Assembly (NCBI RefSeq): GCF_001625305.1
Contig: NW_017804043.1
Location: 2,552,539-2,616,538, forward strand
Direction: 5' to 3'
Length of the DNA: 64,000 nt
DNA from: Branchiostoma belcheri
Taxonomy: Eukaryota; Chordata; Leptocardii; Amphioxiformes; Branchiostomatidae
Shown: one piece after another, positions 24,901 through 39,100 of the stretch
Layout of the letters: every line of letters begins with the position of its first letter
Numbering within the stretch: the first letter of the stretch is position 1
Notes under the pieces: model-generated
What the model was told of the DNA's origin: nothing
The model's input: only the letters and a program-made list of their open reading frames with translations
Databases searched by the model: none
Program-made: the position numbers and the translations under genes

Positions 24901-27900
24901 AGATAACTTGTTTCATTTGTTTTGGATTTGTCGTAATGATTATACTCTAAAATAATGCAGCACCTTTTCCACAGTACATACATGTAGAAGACACCATTCA
25001 TGATAATAATCATAATTCCGAAAATAGGAATATTTCATGAAAACTGGTTGCCATCTGTACCGTTACTATTCTTCTGTGTGATACTGAAGATAACTCGTTT
25101 CATTTGTTTCTGATTTGTCGTAATGATTATACTCTAAAATAATGCAGCACCTTTTCCACAGTAGATAGAAGACACCATTCATGATAATAATTATAATTCT
25201 CAAAATAGGAATATTTCAGGAAAACTGGTTGTCATCTGTACTGGTACTATTCTCCTGTGCGATACTTAAGATAACTCGTTTCATTTGTCCGTAATGATTG
25301 TACTCTAAAATAATGCAGCATCTTTTGCATAGTACATAGAAGACACAGAATTGCACATTTAGCATGTAACAACATCTAATTTAAAGCAGCTTTACAGTTA
25401 CAAGAAATAATTTCTTTTTACATTTCGTACATTTTATACTCCTTCATATGTTGATACATTAGAACTCATAATGAACATAGTATGGGTAATGAAAATATTT
25501 TATGTGGGTGTCATTATATTTCTTGAGTATGTTATGAATACTACATATACTACTAGTAGTATTCTCTGGTAAAGTAATAAGCAACCTAATACGTAGGTTT
25601 TACGTACTCAATACATGAGACTTGGTATTTTATGAGATTTATATTGGGAGAGACATCTTGAACGCATGTTATAAAAAATCATTCTTCTGTAAGATATTGA
25701 GCAAACCCATGGACTTACACTAGCGCTAACGGTATGGGTTCAAGGAATATTTCATGAGACAAATATTATAGAAGAATTTTATCGAAAATAATTTCCTACG
25801 ACACTCTCCTATTAAAAACTATCCACCTGTAAAGTAATGAACCTATGAATTATTTTTACAGGAGCTCATTCATATGTCAATATGCCAGAACTCATAATCA
25901 TGCCATGGAAAACAGGAATATTCCATAAGCATCATAAAAATACCGTCTTTTAAGGTCAGTCATATCAGAAACTGCGAAATCAGAGAAACTACATTCATTG
26001 GTATTTTTCAGTGCTGTTTCAATGCAGAATACATCAAAAGTCACTTACTTTGAATCATAGTCATGGGTAGAAAAACAGGAATATATCATAATTATTTTAA
26101 GAATATAACTATCATATTTTGAGTATATGTGAGACACGTCATCCTTGTACATGTATGTTCAACTCAACAGAGTACAACTTAAAACCTAATAACAATCATA
26201 ATAATGTTTGCCTTATAATCAGAACTGAACAATTTAGGGACAAATGCATTTTTTATACTCATTGCCATTACCTGAAAAAATCTTTTGCCATTGTAACGCT
26301 TCTATGTTAACTTCAGCGGTCACCACATGCACACACAGCATGCTCGCTCTAATCTTGGCAATGTGTCAGATTCATAATCACCTATCTTATTTTCATACTT
26401 AATTCGAAACTTTTTAGACGATTGCAGCGCATGCAGTCGGCACAAGCGGCCGATGCTGATGAGATTGTGGAAAAACGGCCACTAGTCCGCCGCTAGCTTC
26501 TTGCCTGTTTGCTGTTTGAAATATGTTAAGAAACCTACTTACCTGGCTGCCTGGCCGTCCTATCTCCACACGCAGCTGTGTTGAAAATAATGACCAAAGG
26601 AGTACGCTTCGGTGCATTAACTTTCCCCGCGCTCGCGCTAAATTGGCGTGCTATATTTGGAAATCGCATGGTGTCCTTGGTAGTGCCTATCTCCCCCTCT
26701 CGACCAATGGGGAGCGGCGAGGGGCTGAATTTGCCAAGTCCATTTCGAAGGTGGAGGAATTAGCTCTGTAACTAAGTTTGATGGCGGGGTAGTCTAAATG
26801 GTAATGCCTGCCGTCGGCAGTTCTACGCTGAGGTTTGATGGGAGAGATGGCGACTTTGCGGGGGCAAAGTTCCTCCCGCGAGCTGCATTATGCACCGCAA
26901 CGCTTTTATGCAAAACACCCGGCCATCTCTTGGTAATAATATAGCGCGCACTGGGTGTTATAGTACTATGTGGGCTGGGAATATGTGAGGAAAAGTTGTC
27001 GGCTACTTTATGATAATCAAAGTGTTCCTCTGTGGGTGATTATGAAGTGTCTGCGTTTTAGGACCGTCTCGGTGGTGATTTTTCATTTGTCTTAAATGAC
27101 AAGTGGATTTTAGCTATCTTAGAAGGATGAGGGAATAAATTTCTGACAAAAAACTTATTTGTTCATGTTTAAGAAGATCGAAACAACCCTTAAAGACGGT
27201 CTTGGTGGTAATTCTTCACTTGGTTGACTTGAGATTGTGTACAGGTGGATTTTTCACCTGTAACAGAAAATGTCAGGTGCACTTTCCAGTTCATCTGTTG
27301 AGGCCCGTTTGATTGCGGCGCCCGCGCGCCTGCAAATTAACATCCGTGCCCCCGACATCACTTTTAATTCCCGATGCCTTGTAGCGGCAGACGGGGTCTA
27401 TTTCCCTACGCATTATCTCCGCGAGATTGCCGCCAGGTACTCTACCTGCTCATATCTGGGAGGTTGAATATGTAGCAGGGCCAGAATTCCAAATGCCCTG
27501 CCTGAAAATTGAATTCCTCGCTTGGACAGGAATGCGTAAGGCCGCAGAGAGAGAGAGTGTCGCTCCCCCCGGTGCATTAACGGCGAGGAAGACGTTACGT
27601 TGGAAATGGACGACCGTCCGCGGTGGCCCTCCCCGTGGCGCGAGTGTTTTTTAATGCGTTCTCTGAAGCCCCACACGCCTCGCTGGTGCCCATGCCAATG
27701 TGATGGTTCAGCGTAAGGCATGGATGAGAAGTGGGGACCGTTCCTGCATCTGTTTATGCCACCAACTGAAATTCATTTATTCCTGTTACAGTTGTACTGC
27801 AGTGCATACCTGTGCTGTGCAGTTGAATGAATGTTTGTTGGTTTGTGATAGAATTTATGCAGGTGTGAATGGATTCTAGTTTGTTTTTGGTAGACTTCCT

Positions 27901-30900
27901 ATCAAAGGGATACATCTATGTTCAGATTTTGGAAGAAGTAGAATAACCGTAAACAGCTTAAAAGAATGTAAAAAAATGTTATAGAAATTTAATAATGATC
28001 TCAATGCAGTTAGTTAGAAAAATGTTTTCTTCATGATTATTCAAGAACTGTGAGATTTGAAAATAGATTCATCCATGGGTCCCAATCTCAGTCACTGTTA
28101 GAATTTTTAAATTCTGTATTATCAGCACAGTCATCAGCCCTGGCTTTGGGGCATTCTTACTGGTAGATTCAGAACTTTTGAGTCGCCCCTGCCAAATGAA
28201 GGCCTTCGCATGATGAACGATGCGTTCCAATCTCGGCCAGTGCCTCTGCTTCTTCCCCGGTAATTTATGTGGGTTTGGAGAAATTCTCCTCCCTTATCGA
28301 GCTCCATTATGCAAAGGAACGGACAGTGCATTCAGAGTGGGGATTTAGGCTGGTGTGTGGGTGTGGGCCAGCTGAAATCAGCGTCCTGTTTTATCACAAA
28401 GCAAGTTTAACTGTAATTTTAACACAAGAAATTGGACAAATTTTTGACCGTACAACTCAACTCAGTCTTTGTCAAGGAATGAGCAACCCATCACTTCTGT
28501 GTCACATTGTGCAGGTGAAGAAATGGCAGTTTTAATACGGAATGTCCCTGAAGCATAAATATGCATTAAGTTGTAAAGTACATTTTCCAAGGTCTCTCCA
28601 GTAAAAAGTGCCTTAAGGTTGTTGATATTACCTTGGACTTCAAAGCTAAAACAGCTTTAGTTTACCAGCCAAAAACTGTAACATTCAAGATACAAAATAA
28701 ACTTAAGATTAGGTAAAACAAGTGCCTCTTACATTCTTTTCCAAGTGTGTTTACCTATTTCATGACAATTTGTATTTCCTTCCTAATAAAAATGACCTTA
28801 TTTACTAACATTATGAGTACTATATGAGAGTTTTTTAATCCACTACATGTATTTTCTTGAACGATAAGTTTGGTATCTTTCTTGCGGGGTTCATTTACCT
28901 GTAGTTTGTTGGCCCTCTAAGAGCAGTCTTGCCAGGGTGACTTGGATCAGTGCCATGTACTACTATATAGTATGTGAGGTAATAATTCATAAGTCTATGC
29001 TGTAATGTGCTATCTATATTTCAACCTGCCCTTTCCTTAGAGCTTTATCAAGGAATAGCTACGCTGCATCTGGGACTACTCAGAAGTTGTTGGAAGATTC
29101 TTAACTCCCTGTTTCATTTTACATGATTTCTTAAGGTATCTTAGTGACTTGAGGTAATAATTCACAAGTCTACATGTATGCTGTAATATGCTATCTATAT
29201 TTCAACCTCCCATTCCTTAGAGCATTATTAAGGAATAGCTACGTATACGAGTAAGCTGCATATATCTGGGGGTACTCAAAAATTGTTGGAAGATTCTTAA
29301 TTCCCTTTGTCATTTAACATGATTTTTTTAAGGTGTATTAGTAAGGTGTATTCATGAATTCAATGTATTTTTCTGTTTTTTAGCCGCACTAAGTACCAAT
29401 TCCTTAGAACTTGCATATCAATAAAAGTGCTCAAAAAAAGACATGAAATATTGACTTTGAAGTCAAACCTGTACATTGCATTGAAATTTGACCACCTCTA
29501 CTAGTACATACAAACCATTGATACAGTAAACATGCACTAGTGACCACCTCTATATAAGGACCACCTAGCTATTGATATACAGTCAAACCTGTACTAGTTA
29601 CCACCTCTATATTAAGGTCTACCTGGCCATTTCAAAATGTACTAAAAATATGGCTATCCTCAGGGTTTCTCCCAGATTTTTTTGTGGTTCTGGTTTACTG
29701 GTCCTGTTTTAAATACCCTTATCCCTGAAACCCCTACCAGACCCTCCTGAAAGTTTATGGCAACAGTTATGATTTCAGAAGGGGGCTAGTCGTTCATCAT
29801 AACTCCTCCCTCTATCTGATCATGATCCTGGCCTGTTCTCCTGGGCAATATCCAAGCTTATGCGCAATAAATAACAAAATCACAATCTCCGAGTGCACCT
29901 TGGGAGATTTTTCATCCTAATGAAGGTCTTGCGGAGACGAGGAGCTATTAGTCCACGTCGATCCGGCCCTTCTCATTATGTGCTGTCGGGAGGGGGGATT
30001 AGATGGGAGGTAACGTGTGCGGGACTCAAAATATTTTTCTCCGCACTGTTGCAGGGAACATTGAAAATTACTTGCACCAGACTTATTTTACCTGCACTAC
30101 TTAGAATTATGGATCATACTAAAAACTGTTCAGAAACCATTTCCATATTCTTCACTATTATTTCTTTTAAACTTGGTATATGTGGTAACAGTCAGTGCGG
30201 CAAATGAATATACACAATACATGCACGGTATACAATGTACATTATGTAAGCCCAATACATGGACCAGTGCAGGTTAGGTGTACCGCTACCGGAAGACAGA
30301 AATACCTGCAGCATGCACAGCTCCAATCTTACCTGAACTAACCTGCATAGGCAGGTGGTATTTCCAGCCTTATATAATTCAAATTGCAAGAGCAGTTCAC
30401 AGAGGCATATGAGGTAGCAGATTTTGCTGATGCAAAAATGTGCCCCACATATTTTAAACGATATAATATAATACTGGATGCAATCAATAAATGCAATAAA
30501 TACAATACAATACAGTATAAACATATTAGGTGCACTGTAAAGAAGGAGAGCAAAATATAAGAAAAGCCAACTTAGAAATTAGATTCACATGACTTATGAA
30601 GACCTGTAAAACTTTCTCTAACTCAACTTCTACCGGTAAGTGCTTTTCGTTTGGTTTATGACTGCTATAGACGGCAGTTAATTATTTTCTTCATCTTTTG
30701 TGCGAAACCATGTCTTAAAGTCAAGAGTACAGATGGGAACACTTAAGGATTCCTCGGAGACTCCACCAGAAGGGTAACCGTCGTTTCTTAAGGTAAGATT
30801 GCATACTTGTGGTGAATCAATCTGCCCCTGGCCCATAAACCATACGGAAAATTGTGATATGGGCAAAAACGTACAGAGGAGGGTTGAATACCTCCTGGTG

Positions 30901-33900
30901 TAACTGTGCCCATTCTGCAGGGATGTTAGTGTGTACGAAGATTTGACACTTGGGTACTGAGAAAGAATTTATGATTTATGATTCTCCTGAAAAAAATTGC
31001 TGAAGAGAGCAGAGCTGCACCCAATACATGAAATGTGAAACAATATAAGACTTTTAAAGAATGAAGCAGTCTCCTAAAAGAATGCATCTGGCACATTCTT
31101 TACCGGACCCTGTTTTGGAAAATTATGTAGTATTAATATTAGATTTGTTTAGCATAAGTCATTATGATGATGATGGAGTCGTATAATATATGTATCAAAG
31201 ACTGGTCGTATCAGATGACAGGACTTGAAAAAATAGCATACTACTAGAAGTATACAGTTTTAACAAGATTCATCTTAAAGTTTTGACCATTAAACTGTAG
31301 CCCTGTCCTTGGTGCTGAATGACATTCAGATGCTTTTGTGACACTCCTCATGTCATTCAGACTGAGATATTCAACATTAAATTTAGATTTTCCATTAAAC
31401 ATCTCATCAAGACAATTACAATGCATTAACAATAAGTACATCAGATTTCTACAATAACAACACAATAACTCACTTAAAAAAAACACAATTGCCTCTGCAC
31501 AAGCAACGTTTGTGTTCATCAGGTTTTCAAACACACAGTCAGGGCTGAATTGAATATTCCAAGTGTTTTGTAGCCTGATTTATAATTTCTTCAGTAAAGA
31601 CGAGTGGCCCAGCCTCCTTCCGGTAATCCCCAGGCTGCCTGGTAATTTCAACAGTTGCTTGATCAGACAAGGATTTGGTGGCGGAGAAATAAACTTCATG
31701 TTGATGGGATTTGACCAGACAACAATCTGATAAGCAAACCACGGACGTCGGCAAAACCATATTAAAATGGGCTGAGATAAGTTGGAACCATGGGGTGGGC
31801 AGGGGGAGGGAGTAACATGGTTCTCATCATGCCAGGACTTGTTGAGGATCCATATGTTATTGGATATACACTTAACATCTGTGTCCATAATATCACCAGG
31901 GTCCATAATATCGCCATCTTGAGAAATAGTGTGCTTAAAGATATTTTTACTGCAACATACCCTAGGTATGTACATTTGAGGTGTGAAGGAGTGCATACCA
32001 AAAGTATGTTGCAGTAAAAATATCTTTAAGCACACTGTTTCTCAAGGTGGCGATATTATGGACCCTGGTGATATTATGGACACAGATGTTACTGATGATT
32101 GTTAAAGTATGTGGCAAGGTGGTGTTGTGGTTAGGTTTGTTGAATCTGATGGTTCTGGGTTCGAATTCTAGGCCCCACTGTTGATAAGAAAAATGGTGGA
32201 GGGAGTAGCTTGTTTTTTTTCATCATGTCATGACTTGTTGAGGAACCATATGTTTTTGTATATACAATTACTGATGATTGTGTAAGTAGAGGGCATGGTG
32301 GTGTTGTGGTTAGGGTTGTTGAATCTGGATGGGTTTGAATCCCAGGCCCCAGTGTTGTATCCTTGGGAAAGGTTCCATATTTCCTCACTTGACTGAGGTT
32401 AAAATGAGTATCTAGCTTTGATTAGAGACGTTGTGTCAGATGGGATATGAAAATGATAAGAAAAATGGTGGAGGGAGTAACTCGTTTCTCATCATCCAGG
32501 ACTTGGCAAAGATCCGTATATTGGATAATCATTATACACTTACTGATGATTGTTTATTAAGTAGGTGGCAAGGTGATGTTGTGGTTAGGATTCTTGACTC
32601 ATCAGAATCTGAAGGTTCTGGGTTCGAATCCCTGGCAGGCCACACTGTTGTATCTTTGGGAAAGGTGCTTTGCACCATATTTCCTCACTTGACTCAGGTT
32701 AAAATGAGTATCTAGTTTTGGTTGGAGATGTCATGTCAGATGGGATATAAAAATGATAAGAAAAATGGTGGAGGGAGTAACTTCTTTCTCACCACCCAGG
32801 ACTTCTGTATATCGGATATTCTGTATATCTGTATATTGGATAATCATTATACACTTACTGATGATTGTTAAAGTAGGTGGCAAGGTGGTGTTGTGGTTAG
32901 GGTTGTTAACTCATCAGAATCTGAAGGTTCTGGGTTCAAATCCCTGGCAGGCCACACTGTTGTGTCCTTGGGAAAGGCACTTTACACCTGTTTCCTCACT
33001 CGACTCTGGGATATGAAAATACCGGTAATAAGAAAAATGATCACGAAAAACTTTGATTCAACCAATATTCGGCCAAAACCCATCAAAGCTCCAATATAAT
33101 TGCTTTTGGAAACAGTGACACATGATTTTGACATCCTTGCTTGAAGGCATCATCAGTACATACAGTATGTATACGTACATGAACGCATGGCTGCAGAGTG
33201 GTACAGAACTGGTTATTGCTTCTGACAGCTGGATGTGGTGAAAAATTCTTCAGCGTACACAAAGGCAAGGGAAACACAAAGAGCACATTCGTCTTCATTC
33301 AGTTTTAGCACACCATAAGCTTTTCTTTCTATATAGGGCCACACCAAGTAAATTTTATGGATGACGTCCTTTGGAGACCCTAAATCTAATGCGAGAGGGC
33401 GAAAAAAAAACAACAAGAAGGGCCCTGAAAAACAAGATGCCTAGATTAGAAATATACTAAGAGACGACAAATGTTAGGACACAAATTTAAAGAGGTGACA
33501 CAGTGTAACAAGCAAGAAGTATTTTATTCATCATCAAAACAGCAATAAATCTGATGGAACAGCAGTTGTCGTCCTGTCCTGTTTCTTTTCTTTAATTACA
33601 TCTTCCCTTATCACACTGTCGTGACTATTTGGTCATAGTTACAGGAAGCAGAATTTCTTGTTTTTTTTCTAGGAACAGGCCAAAATCAATGCGCGCGCGG
33701 ACGTCATCCATAAAATTTACTTGGTGTGGCCTAGTTGTGACAAACAAGGAGGAGAGCTATGTGATGTAGTACAATAACTTAAATATTAAGATACAACAGT
33801 CTGTGATACAATGTAACATTTTAAAAAGGTTTGGTGACAGAACTGCAAAAGAAGAAGAAGGTGTACTAAAGAAATTCCTCATCTTGTTAACAAGTTGAAG

Positions 33901-36093
33901 TAATGATGATAATGACTGTCATTGTATGAAATGGTCAGAATCTAATTTTTAACATCATAGAACTTAGAAGTCTCCAAACTCATTTATTATCGTGGAGGAA
34001 ATGGGAGATGGAATTTAGTGAAAAAATTATTTCCTTAATTCTGCTTGAAGAACTTGTGTGAACTTATGAGACAGCCCCTGAAGGGAAAAGAAATTACGGA
34101 CTTCATTTTAAAAACTGATGTGAACTTCTGAGATAGCCCCTGCGGCAGGAATTATGGGGACTATTATCTTTGCAGTCAAAGTGGCCATTATCATCTCAAA
34201 TATTAATATCTCCTGGAAGTTGCCTTGAAGTTGTAATTCATCGGGAGGTCTCTTTCTCCAAAACACGTCAAAACGCATTATCTCAAGTCTCTTCAGCTTA
34301 AACTATGTATAACCTTCTGCTAATGGCTTTCATTACTTAGGGTATAAATAATTTAGACATGAACTGTTACTTTCCTAGAAGACTTGAAGATCTGAGCCAG
34401 TAAAGAGGTCTTCAAGAAATTGTAGTCTATAATTCATCTTGCTTTCTTTCTTTCTTAAAGGCATCATTATTTCTCCACATTTTATGGTGTTGAAGTAAGA
34501 ACTTCAAGATGCAATTATACAATTACAAAAATCTTATACAAAGTTACCAGGGCTTGAAATACCACCTGTATATATGCAGGTTAGTGCAGGTAAAATTGGA
34601 GCTGTGCAGGTATTTCTGCTGTCTTAGGCCACACCAATTTAATTTCTAGAAAAATAATGGCGCGGGCGGACGAAAAAAAAAAAATAAATAAAAACAGGCC
34701 TAGGCATCGTATTATGGCCCAAAATGGTACGATAGGAGCCATGAAGTCAACACACCAGGCTGGTTCAAAATTTAAACAATGAATTTTGAACTTTTAATGA
34801 TACCACTGCATTGAAAGATGGAATAACTGTAACAACAAGGATGAAAAAGATGTTTTCAACTGTTCAGGGCAAAATATGAGCATTTTGCAGTTGATTCTGG
34901 ATTATAAGTTTTTATTTTTATTTGCAAATCAGAAAAAAATGAAGCGGCGAATCCGTTAACCAAGAAATTAAATTGGTGTGGCCTTACCTGTACCTTACAT
35001 CTGTATCCTTGAATCCTTGACCAATTTCTTTCTCCACAGCATCATTTTGCAATACAATAACATATCAATCACCTCCCCAAAACTTAAAAAAATGCCCTGT
35101 AGTTTGTCCCAGTTGTAACATAAATCACACTACTGATGATAACTATATCCTACTTTTCTGACAAATATGTTCCACTCCATGACCCATTGCAGACCCCAGT
35201 CCAATTAGCTCTATCGATTTCCCTCCACGTCTTTTGCTGCTGACCAATATGTTACACTTATAACCTTCAGAAATATCCCTCCAATACATCTTTGTCATCT
35301 ACCGTATCATTTATTTAGGCCTGTTACGATGAAGAATTGCTGAAAGTGGCTGGATATTGGAAAACTGCTTTGGAAACGGATCTCCTTCGTGATTTTCTCA
35401 TATACCATATATTAGGTTTTTGCTGTGCTAATTCATGCATCTTTGTCATGTTTCGATATTGAGGATTTTGGGGTAGGCACTGATTTGAAGATAACAGGGG
35501 AGAGTGTATTGTACCAAAGAAAGTGTCTGAAATTTTGTGGTACCATTCTGGAAAGGTTTATGTGTACACTGAAATTCCTTTTCAAAAACTACTAGTAGTT
35601 ATACATTCCCCTTTTGAGGCTTATAATTGGATTTAAAATGTCATTTCTATATTGAAATGTACTTTCTATATATTTATTTATGTAATGAAATCTGTGTCAT
35701 TCTTGTGCATTTGAATCACATGTTCAATCAAATTTTGGAACTATTTAATAGGTAGAGAGAAAGAGCGAGAAAAAAGAGTGAGGGAGAGAGTGAGGGAGAG
35801 GGAGAGAGGAATTGATGGATAGATGGATAGATACATGTACCTGTTGGTAGATAGATACTAGATAGATGTCATGCTACATGTACATGTATGTTCAGGTACA
35901 TGTTTTACATTGTGATGATGTGGAGTATTCTATCCCACAGTTTCTTGCCCTGGGGACCCACTGGGGGATGGTGCATGTTCTCGATCACCAAGGCAACCGT
36001 ATCTCCTCCAAGGAGTACGCCGTGGTGAGTACCAGTCTGGTGTCTTTGTTATCTCCAGGAAAAATGGAAGTACTGTTTTTGGTCTGTGTGTGT

Positions 36094-36135
<42 letters not shown>

Positions 36136-39100
36136 CATGTGTGTGTGTGTGTGTATGTGTTTGCATGTGTGTGTGTGTCTGTGTTTGTGTGTGTCTGTGT
36201 TTCTGCATTTTTTTAGTCATAATGATATTTGGTATGTGGGTAGGTCTTAGAAAGACAAAGGGCAAGGTGAAAAGTGGTCCTCTTGCATTGGTGAAGGACC
36301 TTGGCAGACAACGGATGAAGTAGACCAAACTGTCCTTTATGTCACAGAAAAACTTGACCGTGGCATTTTTTTGGAAGAGAAAATCATTTGCGTTCGGAAA
36401 AGAATTCATCCGTTTGGTAAAGTATAGGATAGAGGAGTTTTGTTTTACACAACCAAGATAGACTAACCTTGCTTACATTTCAGTGTCTATCAGAAGCTCT
36501 GAGGAAGGTGTCTGATAGACACTCCAGTATCCTAAAATCATTTGCTGTAACGGATGTTTTCTCTTTCTCCTCCCCAGCACCAGAAGACAGTGGGTAGGTC
36601 TTAGGAAGACAAGGGCAAGGTCAAAAGTGGTTGTCTTGGTGGCAGACCTTTGCAACAATGCATTAAGTAGACCAAACTCGTGAAAAATTAGAAATAGTTG
36701 TGTATTTTTGTTTTGAAAGAGAAAATCATGGAAGTTGTCTTTCAGCACCAGACAACAGTGAACCAGATCAGTCTGGACCAGAACGGGGACAACATGGCGT
36801 CCTGTTCTGACGACGGCAAGGTCGCGGTGCATGGCCTCTACAGCACGGACGACAACATCCTCATGACCTACGACTGTCCTATAAAGGTACTATTACTGTC
36901 CTATAAAGGTACTATTACTGTCCTATAAAGGTACTATTACTGTCCTGTAAAGGTACTATTACTGTCCTGTAAAGGTACTATTACTGTCCTGTAAAGGTAC
37001 TACAACTGTCCTGTAAACTTTAAGGTACTATGACTGTCTGATTATATAATATAATAAGCAAAAGCGCCACCTACATCTGCTGCATATGGTGGTGAGAAGC
37101 AGAACTCCAGTCAGAAGCTCTGAGGAAGGTGCCTGTTACACACCGAAACATAAGCAAGGTAAGACAAGCTTGGTTTTGTAGAAGAGAATTCCTACTGTAT
37201 ATCCTAAAGCATTATTATTTTAAATAACACAATTTTTTTTCTCATCTCTAGGCCGTGGCCTTGGACCCTAACTTTTCCCGCCCCAACAGTGGGAAGATGT
37301 ATGTGACAGGGGGAGACAAGGTACTGCAGGCCTGATGGCCCTTTTTTACAGTTGTTACAGTGTTCTAGTCAGAATCTGCCTTTTGGTTATTTGACAGAAT
37401 TTTGCTCCTCACATGAGGGACACAAATTTTTCTCGCAGTTCCGCCATGTGATGTTGCTTTGGAGAAATTTCAGGAAAAAAATTTTTGAATATTTATTGTT
37501 TTGTTGTTATCTTTTTCCTAGCTGGTTCTCCATGAGAAGGGCTGGCTGTCTCGCTACAAAACCAGCGAGCTGCACAAAGGAGAGGGACCCATCAGGGTCA
37601 TCAAATGGAGAGGCCCCTTCATCGCATGGGCTAATGACATGGTAAGAAAAAACACGCACTTCCAACTTTAAATGCATTCTTTTTCAAAAAGATGACTGTG
37701 CTGTAATTGAGTGATCATGATCAAACCAGTTGTCTGTGTCATAGTGAGGGACTTTTTTAGTAGAAAATTCATGGAACAGGATCTTTATTATACATGTTTC
37801 AAGAAATCTTCAACAAAAAATAATTTTGTCTTGTGTTACAGGGTGTGAAGATGTATGACACCAGTTCAAAGAAGAGGATCACCTACATTGCAAGGGACAA
37901 CACACAGTGAGATTGCTTTCTGTATTTTAATAAATAATTGGAAAGAATGATCCAAAGAAGCCTGTAAACGTACAGAAATAGGAGGCAATGTGTTAAGATG
38001 AAAATTTGAAGCATCCTCTAAGAAATCTACTCTAGATGTGGGTGGAAAATAGATCAGAAGTTATTCTTGACTTGATATTTGTTCCTTGTACTTTTTTGCT
38101 TAATTGTGGTGCTCTCCACTGTTGCTAGGTTACGCCCAGAACTGTACCGTTGCAACATGTGCTGGAAGGATGATACGACACTGCTCATTGGCTGGGGAGA
38201 CAGCATTAAGGTATGTTTGTCCACTGTCAGCACGAATCAAGCATGACTTTACATTCTGTCTTTTGAAGAAGTGGCTCACATTAAGTCGCAATAAGATGAG
38301 TTCTTATGAAATACGGGTACTGCAAACAGAATTTAAAATGTGGCATTGGAATTTTTGGATTATCAGTAGTATATATAATAAGAACAAAATGACTGGTGGG
38401 TATTTTCTATTGTCCATCTGTTTTAAACAGTAAAAAAATTTCCGGAAAATGTCTCAAAACAATGCTAACACAAACGTCATACATGTACATAGTATCAAGT
38501 TCATGTCATTATCCTTGAAGAAAGTGAAAAGATTTTACTGTGTTTCTCCTGCAGGTTTGTAAAGTGAAGGAGAGGGACCCACATGATGTGAGAGATCTAC
38601 CCAACAGATATGTGGAAATCAGTAAGTATTTTAGAATAAAAAAACAACAACAGTGCAATGTCCAAGTGAATAGTCAAAAAGAAGGTCTCAGAATTTAGGA
38701 TCTGGGGCAGGAGACAGCAATATAGGGCTCAAAATTCATTTTTGGAAATATATATACTACTATGTATACTACAATACATTTAATACCTTTATATACATAA
38801 ACCTACTAAAATATTTGGGTGCACTGGTGTACATACAGAAAAAATTGGGTGCACAGGCCCAAATTTGGGTACACTAACTAAAGGTGAACATGCACCCAGT
38901 ATTTTGAGCCCTGGCAATAATATGGTGGTGGACATCAGGAAGCCGAAGATTGCAAAAATCTAAAATCTGTGCTGCTTTGTTTGTTCCTCACACAGCTGCG
39001 ATGTTTAAGCTGGATTTCTACGTGTGCGGGATCGCGCCACTCGGGGACCAGCTGGTGGTGCTGGCTCACGTCATGGAGGAGAATGAGGTGAAAACTCAAT

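Larger units (their letters stand above)
21968..35940. other. VPS41 intron 3 (14 kb)
   Basis: The intron lies between exon 3 (donor gtgagt) and exon 4 (acceptor tatcccacag). It contains a foldback element (22,189-22,361), MITE pieces (23.5-24.6 kb), tandem repeats (24.8-25.35 and 28.97-29.34 kb), CpG-rich unique blocks (26.4-28.3 kb), a SINE-like array with an inserted foldback element (31.8-33.0 kb) and two MITEs (33.3-33.7, 34.6-35.0 kb). No nested gene was recognised. It is much longer than the other introns, which are mostly 150-700 bp. Confidence 0.8.

Noticed and set aside
35930..36409. 159-codon minus-strand frame with Thr/His repeats
   Set aside because: It is antisense to VPS41 exon 4 and the (GT)n microsatellite.
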